The notes: generated from the letters alone by a model not told the origin. Counted from the stretch's first letter, positions 10,016 through 21,600 are shown. The stretch is DNA of 64,000 nt from Enchytraeus crypticus (GCA_905160935.1 CAJHZI010000811.1:354501-418500), one strand, 5' to 3'. Program-made: numbers and translations.

Positions 10016-10294
10016 TTATCTACATGTACTCGATTCTGCGAGTATTTTCTCAGTTTTTTTCTGTAATAACTTGCCTTCAAATTGTGCAATTTTTTATCTC
10101 CTGCATGGTTTGTATGGGACACATATAGTCTACATGTATATAGGCTTAATCTGTATGCATACATTTCTCAAATGTAATTAAAACTATACCAAGTTGTCTG
10201 ATTACATTTATTGAATTTCTCCCAAATTTACTCTCGACAATGTCTGACCGTTCTCAGCTCCGCGTTGTACCTTATTTATTGTGCTATTAAACTA

Positions 10295-10575
10295 AGTTAA
10301 TAGAGAAGGAGAGAAGGTTGACAGAAGGTTGAGGTTTTTAGGTCATTTACTGAGAATTTCTGAGGATAGATACGCAAAGACTGCAGTTAACTGGAAGCCA
10401 ACTCAAGGAAAGCGGAAACGAGGAAGACCTAGAAGTACTTGGCTAAATACGATCAAAACGGATTTGAGAGCATTAAATATTTCAAGGGAAGACACTGCGA
10501 AGATTGCTGATGATAGAAAAGAATGGAGGAATGTTACCGCCCTATGTTCTGTACAGAACTCAAGGAACTGATGAT
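10295..10575 (+). mobile_element. LINE family C, 3' fragment
   Basis: The frame 10329-10571 encodes R-F-L-G-H-L-L-R-I-S-E-D-R, G-K-R-K-R-G-R-P-R-S-T-W and E-W-R-N-V-T-A-L-C, the C-terminal end of a LINE reverse transcriptase polyprotein. The tail after the stop is TGATGATGA, matching copies with long (ATC)n at 17258-17393 and 22197-22310 on the minus strand. Confidence 0.8.
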
Positions 10576-10809
10576 GAAATTAAGTTGATGCTAGTCGTTT
10601 ACTTGAGATCTGTATAAAGTCATTGCAAATCAATTCAAGCGTGCAAGAAAGCTAACAATTGACATATTGCACATACATCTAACGAATTTTGGCTTCGTGA
10701 TGTTCGGATTACAGAAGCTGAAGTCGAATGTAACACCGATATTTCTGTTCATGGCATACTACTGAAAATACAATAATGATGGAAAAGAATAAATCATTCC
10801 ATAATGATG

Positions 10810-10910
10810 GAAAAGAGCACTGGAATTGAACCCTGCTCCTACTGATCCACTGTCAAACAATCTGCTAACACACCGCTTGCTAAGCCCTCGTTCTGCCACA
10901 ATTGAATACA
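10810..10910 (-). mobile_element. tRNA-derived SINE head
   Basis: On the minus strand a promoter-like A box (TAGCAAGCGGTGTGTTAGCAG) at the 5' side and a B box GGTTCAATTCC about 50 bases downstream are visible. It is not a functional tRNA, because no cloverleaf pairs closely enough. Confidence 0.5.
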
Positions 10911-11079
10911 AATGGTGACTTCTAGAAATTGTATAGTAAGGCTAATTGTCACTTATTCCTCTATTGAGAAATGAACAGAATGGTACTGACGAGCAGCTGT
11001 CAGTGACGACAGAGGTCGTGGTGGCCGCATTCATCCACGAGCTGAGGATCAGTGGAACTAAGAGACTACATGTATCAGT

Positions 11080-11219
11080 GACAGGGTTGATAACACTAAT
11101 AGGGTTTATATCAGTGATAGGGTTAATAACCGTGATAGAGTTAATAACAGTGATAGGGTTTATATCAGTGATAGGGTTAATAACCGTGATAGGGTTAATA
11201 ACAGTTATAGGTTGATAAC
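11080..11219. repeat. 18-bp minisatellite with 54-bp higher-order period
   Basis: The units are AGGGTTTATATCAGTGAT, AGGGTTAATAACCGTGAT and AGRGTTAATAACAGTGAT in this order, and the trio repeats. GATAGGGTTA inside it resembles a telomere unit, but the 18-bp period is not telomeric. It makes artefactual V-I-G-L-I-T frames on both strands. Confidence 0.95.
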
Positions 11220-11241
11220 AATAATCGGCCATAGGCCTCGG

Positions 11242-11419
11242 TCAGGAAATTGCAATTCATGTCACCTCCTGTTATTGCCTAGCTATAGTTAATTCCTGCA
11301 ATATCGGACTCTAACCTATCACTGTTATCAGCATAACAGTGATAGGTTAGAGTCCGATATTGCAGGAATTAACTATAGCTAGGCAATAACAGGAGGTGAC
11401 ATGAATTGCAATTTCCTGA
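11242..11419. repeat. Perfect palindrome, 87-bp arms, 4-nt loop
   Basis: Arms 11242-11328 and 11333-11419 are exact reverse complements with loop CAGC. The inner arm end (ATAACAGTGATAGGTTAG) is nearly a unit of the minisatellite that ends about 20 bases to the left, so the fold-back involves satellite-like DNA. Confidence 0.97.
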
Positions 11420-12040
11420 AGACGAATAATCAATCCACAAATATTAATGCTAGATTTAATTGCCTATGTATTGAGTTGTGTAATGCACATCTTGAGATTC
11501 CTAGTGAAGTTATGTATACTTTCGCCATGGAGAAACGCAATGCTTATTCATAAATTAATCTTTTTCTTGTCAGCAATATTAATATGAAATTTGTACATTC
11601 GTTAATTACTATTACTGATTTTGACAAACTCTCTGATCAACTACCAGTCGTAATTTTTGATCATTAGGAATATCTTTATGTTGTATCCTTAAGTGATACT
11701 TGTTTGTTGTCTGTTTTCGTTTTTGTTTACTGCCATGAATTTGGTGAAATAAAGATTATATATAGGTTAAAAAAATTAAATGGGAATGAGCACCAATTAT
11801 TATTGATGCTTGAAGGTTGTTGTGCGCGCAACATCAACGTCAGAAGTACAAAACTACTGAAACTGACTCGACAAACTCTAATCTAAGATCTTACTTAATT
11901 ATCGACATCTGGTCGATTTCAATCACACATCCTAATCACTAAGATTAAGTTAACAGCAAGCCAATCAGTCAATCTTAGCCACTAGGATATGAATAATGAG
12001 AGATTTCAACTAATTACATGTAGACCTAGTTGATATTTAT
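11420..12040. other. AT-rich DNA without assignable content
   Basis: No gene or repeat recognised; an open stretch near 11704-11886 has no protein-like features. Confidence 0.4.
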
Positions 12041-12046
12041 TTTCAT

Positions 12047-12300
12047 GTGGGTTTAACTTCAAGGTCAGAAGCCCCACGGGCTTCAAGGCGTCAGGTATAT
12101 CATTGTACCCTGAAAGGTAAATATACGAGATTTTACTCTCTGATCAGCTCTACTGGGACCAGAAACGCATGTGCCAGAGAAACAATGGGAGTGGGGAACA
12201 CTTGCAAGGGACGCCACCAATATTTTACCTGTCATAATCCAGTTTTATTCACGACACCGTACATGGTAAAGTGTGTAGAAATCGTGAACTATGAACCTCT
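12047..12300. repeat. Interspersed repeat shared with 44990-45080
   Basis: The block GGGACG[CT]CACCAATATT with a GGGGAA lead occurs both here (about 12195-12220) and at about 45028-45055, in the same orientation, within loosely similar surroundings. The family is not identified. Confidence 0.45.
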
Positions 12301-12317
12301 CAATTGACTGATTGACA

Positions 12318-12362
12318 GACTGTCTGTCTGTCTGTCTGTCTGTCTGACTGACTGACTGACTG
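12318..12362. repeat. (CTGT)n/(CTGA)n microsatellite
   Basis: Uninterrupted CTGT units followed by CTGA units. Confidence 0.95.
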
Positions 12363-14141
12363 ATACAATTAATTATGAATACTGATACAATTTATTGTTT
12401 AAACTTGCTTAAACATTCTTTTAATAAATACTTGAAGAACAATTGATCGAAGTAGCTAGTTAATTAATCGACAATGTACTAGCCCAAGCATGAACTCTCG
12501 TTTCGTATATTATCGTTATGAAATTATTAGAACAAAGCTGAAGTATACGAGATGCATTCGTGTTGTACATGTATCAGTCAATATGATGTGTTGGAATTAT
12601 CGATATTTCTCGGCTAATGAGATTCTACTATACATGTAGGTGCTACTGATAAACAAGGCAGATGATAATGTAAGTGCTTTCTAAAATTATCCAAATAGCT
12701 TTACTATAGTTCACTAAGAAGAACTGTCGATGCCAAAGCCGAATTTCAGTGAAACAACTAAATGAAAAGAGAAGAGATTTCAGCTACATCTTCTTCTCTT
12801 GAATAGGCCTATATATCGTATAAAAATGCCCATTTACTAACAGTATTGAATAAACTGTTAAAATTTCTAAAATGCAAACATTGGCTTTTAGTCAAATTAT
12901 GTTGTCAATAGCTTTCAATGCCGATTTGAAATCTAGCATAGGCCTATATACGTTTTACGAGATGAAATTTTATGTATTCGATCGAATTTGAAAAAAAGAT
13001 GACTGAACTGGGTATTTTATTCCATAGCAGCAAAATTAGAACTTTAGAAGTTTGAGTCTGTAAAAGATAACAGTGTATGAGTTAAGTCCACACCGGATAA
13101 TTGACGTAGTTTTTGGTCCTTTTATTTTGTTCGCCGGCTTGAATTTGACTCAATAGTGCTCGATGTTGTCATTGATGACTGCAGCACTCTAGTTGTTGTT
13201 ATTATTATTCATAGTGCTCCATTTTGTCAAGGATAGCAGAAGCACTGTGCGGTATTGCACTGTACAATAGAGTTTTATATGCGGCAGATAATTGGATTTA
13301 CACATAAAGCCTTTGGCTATGTAATGCAGGCATTGTTATTCTCATCTGTAGAGTTAATTAGAGCAATTTATGCTTACAGGTGCGTCACGTAAACATCCTC
13401 CTCTATTTAAGAGGCGTTTACTGTAGATGTGTTTCAGCAGAACAGACTTGATCTATAACGATGTCAGTAGCTGGAACTTTAGGCCATCTTTTGGAGCTAT
13501 TTTAAAGCACGAAATCTTTTAGGGCTTGATTTTTAATACCATCTTTGAAAAGCTAAGCTAATATAAGTTAAAGTAAATTTAAGTTTAAAGTAAGCCGAAC
13601 CGAACTCTATAGAACTTTATAGTGGTGGTTAATTCATGTTCATTGATGTTCTGTTATTCATTAATTATATCGTTTGATATCTATTTGAGCTTACTTATTT
13701 ATGTTCGATTATTCATAATTAATTATAGTTAATATATATTTTCGCGAGCGCCGTTAGGTTAAATAAGCCATAATCACACGGGTTGGTTATACGTTCAGAT
13801 CGAGTGATAATATAATGAAAGGACAAGTTAGCATAATTGTATACGCCAATGCTTTTCAACCTTTTGTGTTACAGGGCCAAATTTTTTTAGCCAATGGAGA
13901 CTCAATGGTCACCATAAAACAAGCCCAAGCCGAAAGTTTGACCAAAACATAGCCTAAAGCGTTGCCACAGGTTTTTCATACAAAATTGTATAACCTTTAT
14001 GTACATCTATATACGTCTAGGTCTACACACATAGAAATATTCAATGTATATAAATAAACGTTATCAATAACATTCGCCATATTATTCTTATAATTTTAAA
14101 TTCCGCAGCGGTTTTAATTATTCAGGATAACATTAATGAAT
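12363..14141. other. Region between the TRIM side and the GABPA 3' end
   Basis: No coding exon is recognised. It should contain the 3' untranslated region of the minus-strand GABPA gene just below 14142 (candidate polyadenylation signals are in AT-rich DNA near 14040-14100). A weak duplicated motif (CATAGTGCTC...TGTCA...GCAGCACT) lies at about 13150-13250. Confidence 0.4.
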
Positions 14142-14420
14142 TCAGTCAGTGCCATCAACAATAAGTGTTTCTGTAGCAGTCTCCGCTGCTATGTAGACCG
14201 TAGATCCGCCAGCTCGTTTAAGTATTCCAGGTACTCGTAGAGTCTCTCGCAGCTGATTTAGTCGTGCTCGCTCAGAACTCAAGTCCTCCACTTCCTGCTG
14301 CGAGCTGGTAGCATAGTGAAGAGAGGGTAGATCTACTATCCGTTTGATATCTGACGGAGTGAAGCCAATCAATGATTTCAGATCACACACAAACTTGTAA
14401 GTGAACCTCTTTCCAGCTAC
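14142..14420 (-). CDS. GABPA: GABPA exon 7: end of ETS domain and C-terminus
   Basis: The acceptor TGTGGTTTAG precedes base 14420. The exon begins V-A-G-K-R-F-T-Y-K-F-V-C-D-L-K-S-L-I-G-F, the last strand of the ETS domain and the typical start of the GABPA tail, and ends in a Thr/Ala-rich stretch (S-T-V-Y-I-A-A-E-T-A-T-E) before TGA at 14144-14142. The tail of vertebrate GABPA is similarly Ala/Thr rich. It joins in phase 0 with K at the end of the preceding exon. Confidence 0.9.
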   Translation of the reverse strand, partial: VAGKRFTYKFVCDLKSLIGFTPSDIKRIVDLPSLHYATSSQQEVEDLSSERARLNQLRETLRVPGILKRAGGSTVYIAAETATETLIVDGTD

Positions 14421-14879
14421 CTAAACCACAGAGCGCACATTTATCATAGGCCATTACAACGCAGATTAAGCAGTAATTTCACCCGTCAAGTCAGATACGA
14501 TACTTGTCCATGAACCTTGTCTATGTCATAAAAGTTCAAAAGCGCAGCAAACATGTTTTTTTAAAGTTTTCATAAAAAATTATTTTTATTATTAACATTT
14601 ATTAGTATTCTTGACATTAATAGTAGGCCTATTGACCTATAGGCTCTCTTTTAATATATAGGCCTACTAGCCATTTTTATTCATTTATAAATGAAATTTT
14701 TAGCGCTACTATTTAAATTGTGTTTCATATACTCTTATGACATACTTATTTCTTTATTCTGAAAGTCTTCTAGTAGCACATAAAAAATACGCAATGAACG
14801 GCGATAATCTAACAACGCCATGACGATTTCTAAGAGATTTAGGCTACTTGATATTAGCTGAACTAGATATAGGCCTACC

Positions 14880-15880
14880 CGTGTTCAAAATTGCACAGTT
14901 CTAGGAAAAATAGCCACTTTTAACTGAATCTTGATTTGAGCCTTAATGCTAATTAGGCCTAATGCTAATCTCTTAATACTAACGCGGACGGTCCATGGCG
15001 ACAGTAACACTTTTTAAACAAATATCATGCAGTAAGTCAACGTCAAATATATTTGTTTAAAATGTGTCTGTATTTTGTCAGACGCCTTGTTGTGGTCTTC
15101 TTGTGTTATTCATTATTTACATGACATCATGCAGTAAGTCAACGTAAAATATGTCATGTAAATAATTAATAACAAAAGTAGACCACAACAAGGCGTCTGA
15201 CAAAATACAGACAAAATTTATATTGTCAAAAAGTAGGCCTATATAGGTAGGCCCCATGGCCTAAATAACAATTTTAAACAAAAATATTTGACGTTAACTT
15301 ACTAGGCCTACATAACGCCATGTAAGTAATAAAAATATCAAAAGAAGATCACAATAAGGCCTCCAATAAAAAAATGGAAAAAATTGAAATTGTCCAAAAG
15401 TATAGACGAACGTTAAAAATAGTCCAAAAATCTCATGTAGGCCTTTCCAAATTTTTATGATGATGATGACGACGATGATAAAACTTTTATGATAATGAAG
15501 AAGATGTAGATGTACCCGTATTCGTGCAAAAATGGTCACATCGCGGAAAACGGTCACTTAACTGAAATTGGATTTGAACCCTAATCTCTCAATCCACCAC
15601 TCATCGTCAGGTATTATAACAAAAACAAAAGAAAACCACATTTTGTCCATTTTTTGCGTGCAGCAAAAAATGGACAAAATTTAAATTGTGAAAAAATATA
15701 GAAGAAAGTAAAAAATTGTCCAAAAATATCATGTACCGTAAAATGTTTATGATGATAATTATGATGATCAAGATCTAGATGTCCGCGGCAGCAAGCAAAA
15801 ATACTCATGACATGACATGAGCCACAATCTCTCAATCCTAAGGCGAACGCTAAACCAATTCTACCAATACGCTTCAATAT
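14880..15880 (-). mobile_element. Cluster of tRNA-like SINE copies with an inverted repeat
   Basis: Three related blocks (about 14880-14990, 15290-15600, 15605-15880) share GTCACTT-AACTGAA-TTGGATTTGAACCCTAATCTCTCAATCC, i.e. on the minus strand a tRNA-type B box GGTTCAAATCC after GATTGAGAGATT. Each is followed by Lys-free AT-rich text with ATTGTCCAAAA and CATGTAGG/CATGTACC. Between them, 15066-15126 and about 15158-15218 form a long imperfect inverted repeat (GTCAGACGCCTTGTTGTGGTC and complement) around GCAGTAAGTCAACGTAAAAT, whose core also occurs at about 15030. The blocks look like two or three tandem or rearranged SINE copies. Confidence 0.6.
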
Positions 15881-16039
15881 ATGAAAAAGGTATTTTATTT
15901 CAAAATATATATATATGACGCTGCTATTAAATTTACATTCATCAAATTTATATTTAAATTAAATATTTTTTTAAATAATAATTAATAATTGTTTATTTTG
16001 TTAATAAAATAAAAATAAAATAAAACTTGATTTAATCTT

Positions 16040-17251
16040 ATACGCAGCGTAATTCATCTAATTATCTTTGTCCACTCCTTTCGAGTACTGTTTCATTTTT
16101 GACGTGGCCCCATATGGTGGATATTTAAAATTCTTCTGAGGCATCTTTGTTGAAAATAGTTTAATTTGTGCTTTCTTTTATTAGTACTTTCCCAGGTTTC
16201 ACATGCATACATTACAACTGGTTGGATAATTGTTGAATATATATATTAATCTTTAATTGCTCCTCAATTTTACTCTTTCAAATATACTGGAGCTTTTGGA
16301 ATAAGTCATATACTTTACCAATTCTACACTAAACATCACTTAAACTTGATCCATTTTGCGATATTGTACTGCCTAGATATGTGAACTTTTTTACCCTTTC
16401 AACCTCGCTTTGATTAACTCTTATCGTGAATATGTCTGTCTCTGCAGTTGTGAGGATTTTGGTCTTCTCAGAGCTAATTAATTATTAATCCAACTTTTGC
16501 AGCATTTTCTTCTAATGCTAATGTCATTTCATGCAGTTGATGACTGTTGTTTGCAAGTAAAGCTATATCGTCTGCAAAATCAAGGTCAATAAATTTTCTA
16601 TGACCCAACTTTATTCCCCATTCTCTTTCTTCAATAGCCTTTCTCATTACAAAATCAATCACTAGAAGAAAGAGAAATTGTGATAAAATACATCCCTGTC
16701 TAACTCCTGCCACAATGTTGAAAGAGTCAGTGAACTCCGTTTGCATTCTTATGACGAATAATTTAAACAAATCTGTGAATTCCCCAGGAATTCCATAACT
16801 TATTTTCCATAAAGTACCTCTATGGATGCTGTCAAACGCTTTCTTGAAATCAATGAAATTTATGTAGACATCTCGCTGAAATTTAATGCTATTGTATAAT
16901 GTGCCGTAAACTAAAAATTTGTTCATTTCTTCATCTACTACTCCTAAAGCCTGCTTGATGTTCCCTTAATTTTTTTTTTTTTTCTATTTTTATTCTCTCA
17001 AGTATTACTGAACAAAAGACTTTGCAGGTATTGATAACAATGTTATACCTCTCCAATAATTGCAGTTACTCAAATCTCCCTTTTTGGTCAGCCTAGCAAA
17101 TGTGCCCCTCTTCCAACTCTTAGGTATGTTCATTGTTTTTTGTTTTCCAAATGGTGTTAAACAAAGTAGTCAATTCTCTTATTACGGCAGTTGATCGATA
17201 TTTTAATAATTCCCCTGTAATTTGATCCTCTCCTGGAGCCTATGTATATAT
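16040..17251 (-). mobile_element. LINE family B, reverse transcriptase 3' half
   Basis: Read on the minus strand, this gives A-P-G-E-D-Q-I-T-G-E-L-L at the upper end, then the reverse transcriptase blocks F-I-D-F-K-K-A-F-D-S-I-H, G-V-R-Q-G-C-I-L-S and F-A-D-D-I-A-L-L (the catalytic F-x-D-D) with several frameshifts, and a C-terminal region to about 16040 followed by A-rich DNA (plus-strand AATAAAATAAAA). The upstream half of the same frame is found at 23960-24620; the two halves overlap by ten bases (AGGCTC[CT]AGG). Degenerate and inactive. Confidence 0.85.
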
Positions 17252-17257
17252 ATATAT

Positions 17258-17393
17258 ATATATATCATCATCATCATCATCATCATCAGATAGGGCGGCA
17301 ACATTCCTCCATTCGTTTCTATCATCAGCAGTCTTCACAGTGTCTTCCCATTAAATGTTTAATGCTCTTAAATCATTGTTGATCGTAACAAAG
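17258..17393 (-). mobile_element. LINE family C, 3' fragment with (ATC)n tail
   Basis: It matches the 10440-10571 copy in reverse (GGGCGGCAACATTCCTCCATTCG) with (ATC)n at the plus-strand left side next to a short (AT)n. It is truncated at about 17393. Confidence 0.85.
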
Positions 17394-17511
17394 TATTTTT
17401 ACTGGGTTACTGCGCAACACTGGTAGTAGCAAACTGATTTTTACAGTATTTAGACACCATTGCCAGCAAAGATACGCAGCCATGATTCTATCCTCTTCCC
17501 TGTTCATAAAG

Positions 17512-17641
17512 TTTGAATTCGCGTTTTGCCTATGATGACACTTTACCCATTGTTTTAACACTAGCAACCCCTATTCATAGAGTCTGAATTCGCGTTTTGC
17601 CTTAGATGACACTTTACCCCAATGGGTAAAGTGTCATCTAA
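17512..17641. repeat. Direct repeat and hairpin with 4-nt loop
   Basis: GAATTCGCGTTTTGCCT followed by ATGATGACACTTTACCC occurs twice (about 17516-17550 and 17586-17619). The second copy continues into a perfect hairpin, arms 17602-17619 and 17624-17641, loop CAAT. After the hairpin the text resumes with CATCTAAAATATTTCAACACTAG, resembling the sequence after the first copy (TTTTAACACTAG). Confidence 0.9.
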
Positions 17642-18829
17642 GATATCATCTAAAATATTTCAACACTAGTAGAATATAACTTTCGCAGTGCGAGAGCTTA
17701 CTCATTACACTCCAGCTAAATACTCTGGTTACTGTAAGTCTTCAGACTACGGTAAAATAATTACACATCGTGTTACCAAGGGTCTTTCTCAGTCAATCTT
17801 TAATTTTCATTTATATATTTATCCTTTTCTAATACAGAAGAATAACAGCATGAATACTGAAGAATAACAGCGTTTAAGTCACCGGAGCAGAGTATTAGGC
17901 CTACTTGTAGATTACGCATTTCTACAAGAGAAGCAAGTTTAAAATTGTATCACCATTATATCACCATTTGGCATAGAAGAATGAACGGTAGTCTCTGAAA
18001 TAGAGATGGAAATTTTATGAATTTCCAGAGTTCGGTTCGGGTTCGGTTAGCAGTTGACAATTTGAGAGTTCGGATCGGTTCGGTTAGTTGAAAATGAGAG
18101 TTCGGTTCGGGTTCGGTTAGCAGTTAACAATTTTAGAGTTCGGGTTCGGTTCGGGTTTGCTTCCCACCTCTCAAGAGTTCAATTTAAGTTCGAAATGGTT
18201 TGGTTTGGATAATATTGCAATTATTTAACATTACTTATAATAATCATGGCTATGATAAACATGTTTCAAATGGTTTATGGTAAATGTGCTCAAAAATACA
18301 TAAATTAATAATAACTGCCACATTTTTCACCTGAGTAAAAATATGACAATGAAAATATGAGAGAAGTGTTATTTATTCCTGTACGTTTCAAATTTCTTAA
18401 AATATTGCAAGTTGATCAGCAAATGTTCATAAAATAGATATTTAGCTTTATTACTGTATCTGAAAAGTTCTCCTTGATTACAACCAGCAAATAGAATTCT
18501 TCATCAGTTTAAAAATAAATTTTGTCACTAGGCCTATATATTAGAAATGTTTATAATTACGTGAAAATGTCTTGGCCAAAATTTGATTCAATATTTCCAA
18601 TATAATTTCAAATTTTCAATATAATTCAATATAATAATATACAAAATGTAATTTATTAACATAAAAAAGTCAAATAAGGAGCATTTGATAAGCAAGCGTA
18701 CTTCCACAGAAAAATGATCACAATATATACCGTTTGCTATCAACTGAACCAGTAGTAAATTTCATAATTTACCTTAGGGTTTCAAATTTGAAACTAATAG
18801 TTTATTTGAGTCTAGGTAATCCTTTCCTT

Positions 18830-19262
18830 TCTTTTCCATATCCACATTTCCAATGCCTGTAGTTTCCTGATATTTTCATTCCTTGATGTCCATGTTTCAC
18901 ATCCATATAATAGCGTGGTCCATACCAAGGTTTGCGCTATCTTTATCTTAGTTTCTTTCTTTAGGCTTTTTGTTAAAAGTTCTTTCCTATTATCGAAGAC
19001 TTCTTTTGCTTATGCAATCCTACTATATGCTAAATTTCAGTCTCACATTTCCCATCATCTGTTATAGTATGGCCTAAATATTTGAAACTCCTTACCTGTT
19101 CCAATTTCGTAACATTTATTATAACATTGACTTCAACTCTATTCTGGGATACTCTCATCACTTTTGTCTCTTTGATGTTAATCTTTATTCCATATTTCAA
19201 TGCCGTATCAGTCAGACTATCCACTATCTTCTGAACAAAAGTCTCGCTTCCCTGTACCATTC
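18830..19262 (-). mobile_element. LINE family A fragment inside the hAT element
   Basis: The minus strand encodes G-S-E-T-F-V-Q-K-I-V-D-S-L, Y-G-I-K-I-N-I-K-E-T-K-V-M, S-F-K-Y-L-G-H-T-I-T-D-D-G-K-C-E-T-E-I and part of the region after it. It has frame breaks. Confidence 0.85.
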
Positions 19263-19380
19263 CTTTGTAACGCTACCATTCCATTATATCGCTATCTGCT
19301 ATTAATTTTAACATTTGTGTCAGAACCAGCCTTACCTGAATATATGCTGTTAGATACTGTCAGACATGTAAATACAAAAA

Positions 19381-19383
<3 letters not shown>

Positions 19384-19452
<69 letters not shown>
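19384..19452. repeat. (AT)n microsatellite
   Basis: About 34 uninterrupted TA units; open frames of Tyr-Ile repeats over it are artefacts. Confidence 0.97.
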
Positions 19453-19457
<5 letters not shown>

Positions 19458-19840
19458 TATACAATGTCAACAAATCTCCATAATATCTTAATGAAGACTT
19501 TGAAAAATATCTGAAAAGAAAAGTGTTCTTTTCTCCTGGAGCTGGCAAAGGAAAAGGAACTTCAAGAGATCGGCTCGGTTCGGTATGGACGAAAGCCAGG
19601 GTTCGGGTTCGGGTTCGGTTCGGGTTCCGCCAGAGTCTGGGTTCGGTTCGGTTCCCATCTCTACTCTGAACTATTAATACTGGGATGGTAACCAAGAAAA
19701 AAGTCTAGAGGTTTTATCACATTTTTGAAATTTCTATAAATGAAATAAAATTTTCATAGACATATTTTCATATACCAATTTGTGGAGTTAAAATATATCA
19801 TTACAGTTAAATATTTATAATACAGATGTATAATTCGAAC

Positions 19841-20064
19841 CTTTGCGATCATATCACCATCATAGTAGTAACGTAATGCACGAGATAACTTTTCATAGTT
19901 CATGTTGGGTTTATTCTTTCGCTGACCCCACAATTTAGCGACAGCCTCATGATTGTTCAGCTTAAACTCTCCGTCATCACCAACCCACTGAATCAAATCT
20001 TGAAAGCCAGAGTCTGTCAATAGCTCTAGCAAAAACTGCCACAACTGAATCTGTCCATTGTTAC
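19841..20064 (-). CDS. GABPA: GABPA exon 6: ETS DNA-binding domain
   Basis: Acceptor TATGTATTTAG, donor AAG|GTTCGA. The exon encodes [17 protein letters not shown], then [22 protein letters not shown] and the recognition helix [19 protein letters not shown]. Both helix arginines that contact GGAA are kept. The closeness to GABPA rather than other ETS groups rests on G-Q-I-Q-L-W and the N-K-P-x-M-N-Y-E run. It lies between the two halves of LINE family B (see 16040 and 23960). Confidence 0.95.
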
Positions 20065-20604
20065 CTAAATACATAATACAAAAATCAATTAATAAATATC
20101 ATTTTTATTCATCAAGAGGCATATATTGCAGGTTAATCTCAAAATGATTAGACAAAAATCATAGTTTAATGCTAGCTGTGAAATATTCTATCTAAAACAG
20201 TATTATTTCAGATGACGAAAACCGCAACGGAAATATCAGATGGAAAAATTCCGAATTTGTCAACTTGAACAGTAATGACAAAGAAAAATACACCATTTGA
20301 TAAATGTAAAAGTAAATCTTAATTAAGAATAATCGACAAATAGAAAAACATTCGCAGAATACGGTTCTTCGCGGAATACGGTTCACGATAAATGGAAAAA
20401 TAAAACTGAAGCGTGAAATTAAACAAAATTCTAGCCACATTTTCGCAAAGTTGCAAAGAAAAAGCAATCAGAAATTTTAATAAAGTTAGTGGGTTTATCA
20501 GCCACTTTCAGGAGCTTCATTGTGTCATTGCCTTTGCATTCATGGTATGCATTGCGTTAGTGTCAATTCTTCATTCTGTCTGTCTTAATTCACTCTGTCC
20601 TTAT

Positions 20605-20870
20605 TGGTCAACTTACATGTATATTGATATCTATCACATTTAATAGCCCATGTTTAAACCATTTAAGCCCATTTTTCATATAACTAATCCAGTGAATGTC
20701 AGCGATTTTACGCTCAGATCGATCAGCGCGGCTAGGATTCGAACCCACGAGGGTTCAATTCACCTTAGGATCTATCATTTAAAACTTCAGAACGCTATCC
20801 TTGCGTTGTTATGCCATTCTACTGAACTTCTATCAAGCTCTTCGTTGCCTTAGTCAAACTATATTTAGAA
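20605..20870 (-). mobile_element. SINE family 2 (tRNA-derived), copy 1
   Basis: The minus strand has a B box GGTTCGAATCC (about 20733-20743) in a tRNA-like head, followed by a body containing GGTTTAAACATG and ending GATAGATATCAATAT. The same plus-strand order (TGTTGATATCTATCA, ACATGTTTAAACC, CAGTGAATGTC..GATTTTAC) recurs at 21438 and 60628. Confidence 0.7.
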
Positions 20871-21437
20871 TCATGCAGTCATTAAATCCCATTACGAAAC
20901 TCAATCACAAGACAATAAAATAGGTTATGGAATAAGACGTTTTTGTTGTGTGATAAATACATGTACAAGTATTCCTGCTAAAAATAACAGTTTTAATTAT
21001 ACTATTGCAACTTGAAATAACTGTGATTGGCGAAAGGCGTGATTGTGGTAAGCAAGATGTTGAATGCAGGGTTATATTTGATACGTTTTTCCAAAGGGGG
21101 TCGTCAGTGAGGTTGAGGGCCTGCCAGGGGGTTCATCAGGGCATTGTCATAGAGAGGAGTTTAAAACTGGAATTAAAACTTTAACACGGTAATACACATC
21201 TGCCAAGGGGGATTGAACCTCCCCCCATCCCACCAAAGCAAACACAACCATGGAACTCGCATTTTCAATTGCTGATTGTACTAAAAGAGTTTTTTTAGTC
21301 ATATAAATTCAATTAACACAATTATATTAAGTTTGAGAGTCAGATTTTGTGACAATACACATCTTTAGAGTGCAGTTAAATATGAACATTTTTCGTATTT
21401 TGTCCCGCAGTAAAGTAAGTAAACACACATTATAGTG

Positions 21438-21600
21438 AAATGATCAACTATGTTGATATCTATCATTTTTTAATACCACATGTTTAAACCATTAAGTAAT
21501 TTAGTCTATTTTCCGTGTAACCAGTCCAGTAACTGTCCCGGATTTTACTCTCAGATAAGCGTGGATGGGATTCAAACACACGAGGATTAAGACGTAATAT
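21438..21600 (-). mobile_element. SINE family 2, copy 2
   Basis: It shares ATGATCAACTATGTTGATAT, ACCACATGTTTAAACC and GATTTTACTCTCAGAT with the other copies; the B box side is degenerate (GGATTCAAACAC region). Confidence 0.7.

Larger units (their letters stand above)
18001..19663. mobile_element. hAT-type non-autonomous transposon with TTCGG iterons
   Basis: The ends are TAGAGATGG and its complement CCATCTCTA, flanked by 8-base direct repeats CTCTGAAA (17993-18000) and CTCTGAAC (19664-19671) that differ at one position; 8-bp duplications are the hAT signature. Just inside both ends lie clusters of GGTTCGG/GTTCGGGTT repeats (18035-18160 and 19565-19650), likely transposase-binding sites. No transposase gene is left. 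The element carries a family A LINE fragment (18830-19262) and an (AT)n tract, so it has been used as an insertion target. It sits in the GABPA intron right before the ETS exon. Confidence 0.8.

Noticed and set aside
11085-11215. Interstitial telomere
   Set aside because: AGGGTTA occurs only once per 18-bp unit and not as a 5- or 6-base tandem repeat.
10942-11232. Open frames on both strands with V-I-G-L-I-T or N-P-I-T-V-I repeats
   Set aside because: Caused by the 18-bp minisatellite, which is a multiple of three long; no other coding sign.
19381-19695. Open frames with Tyr-Ile repeats (also at 40164-40379 and 49935-50279)
   Set aside because: They are translations of (AT)n microsatellites.
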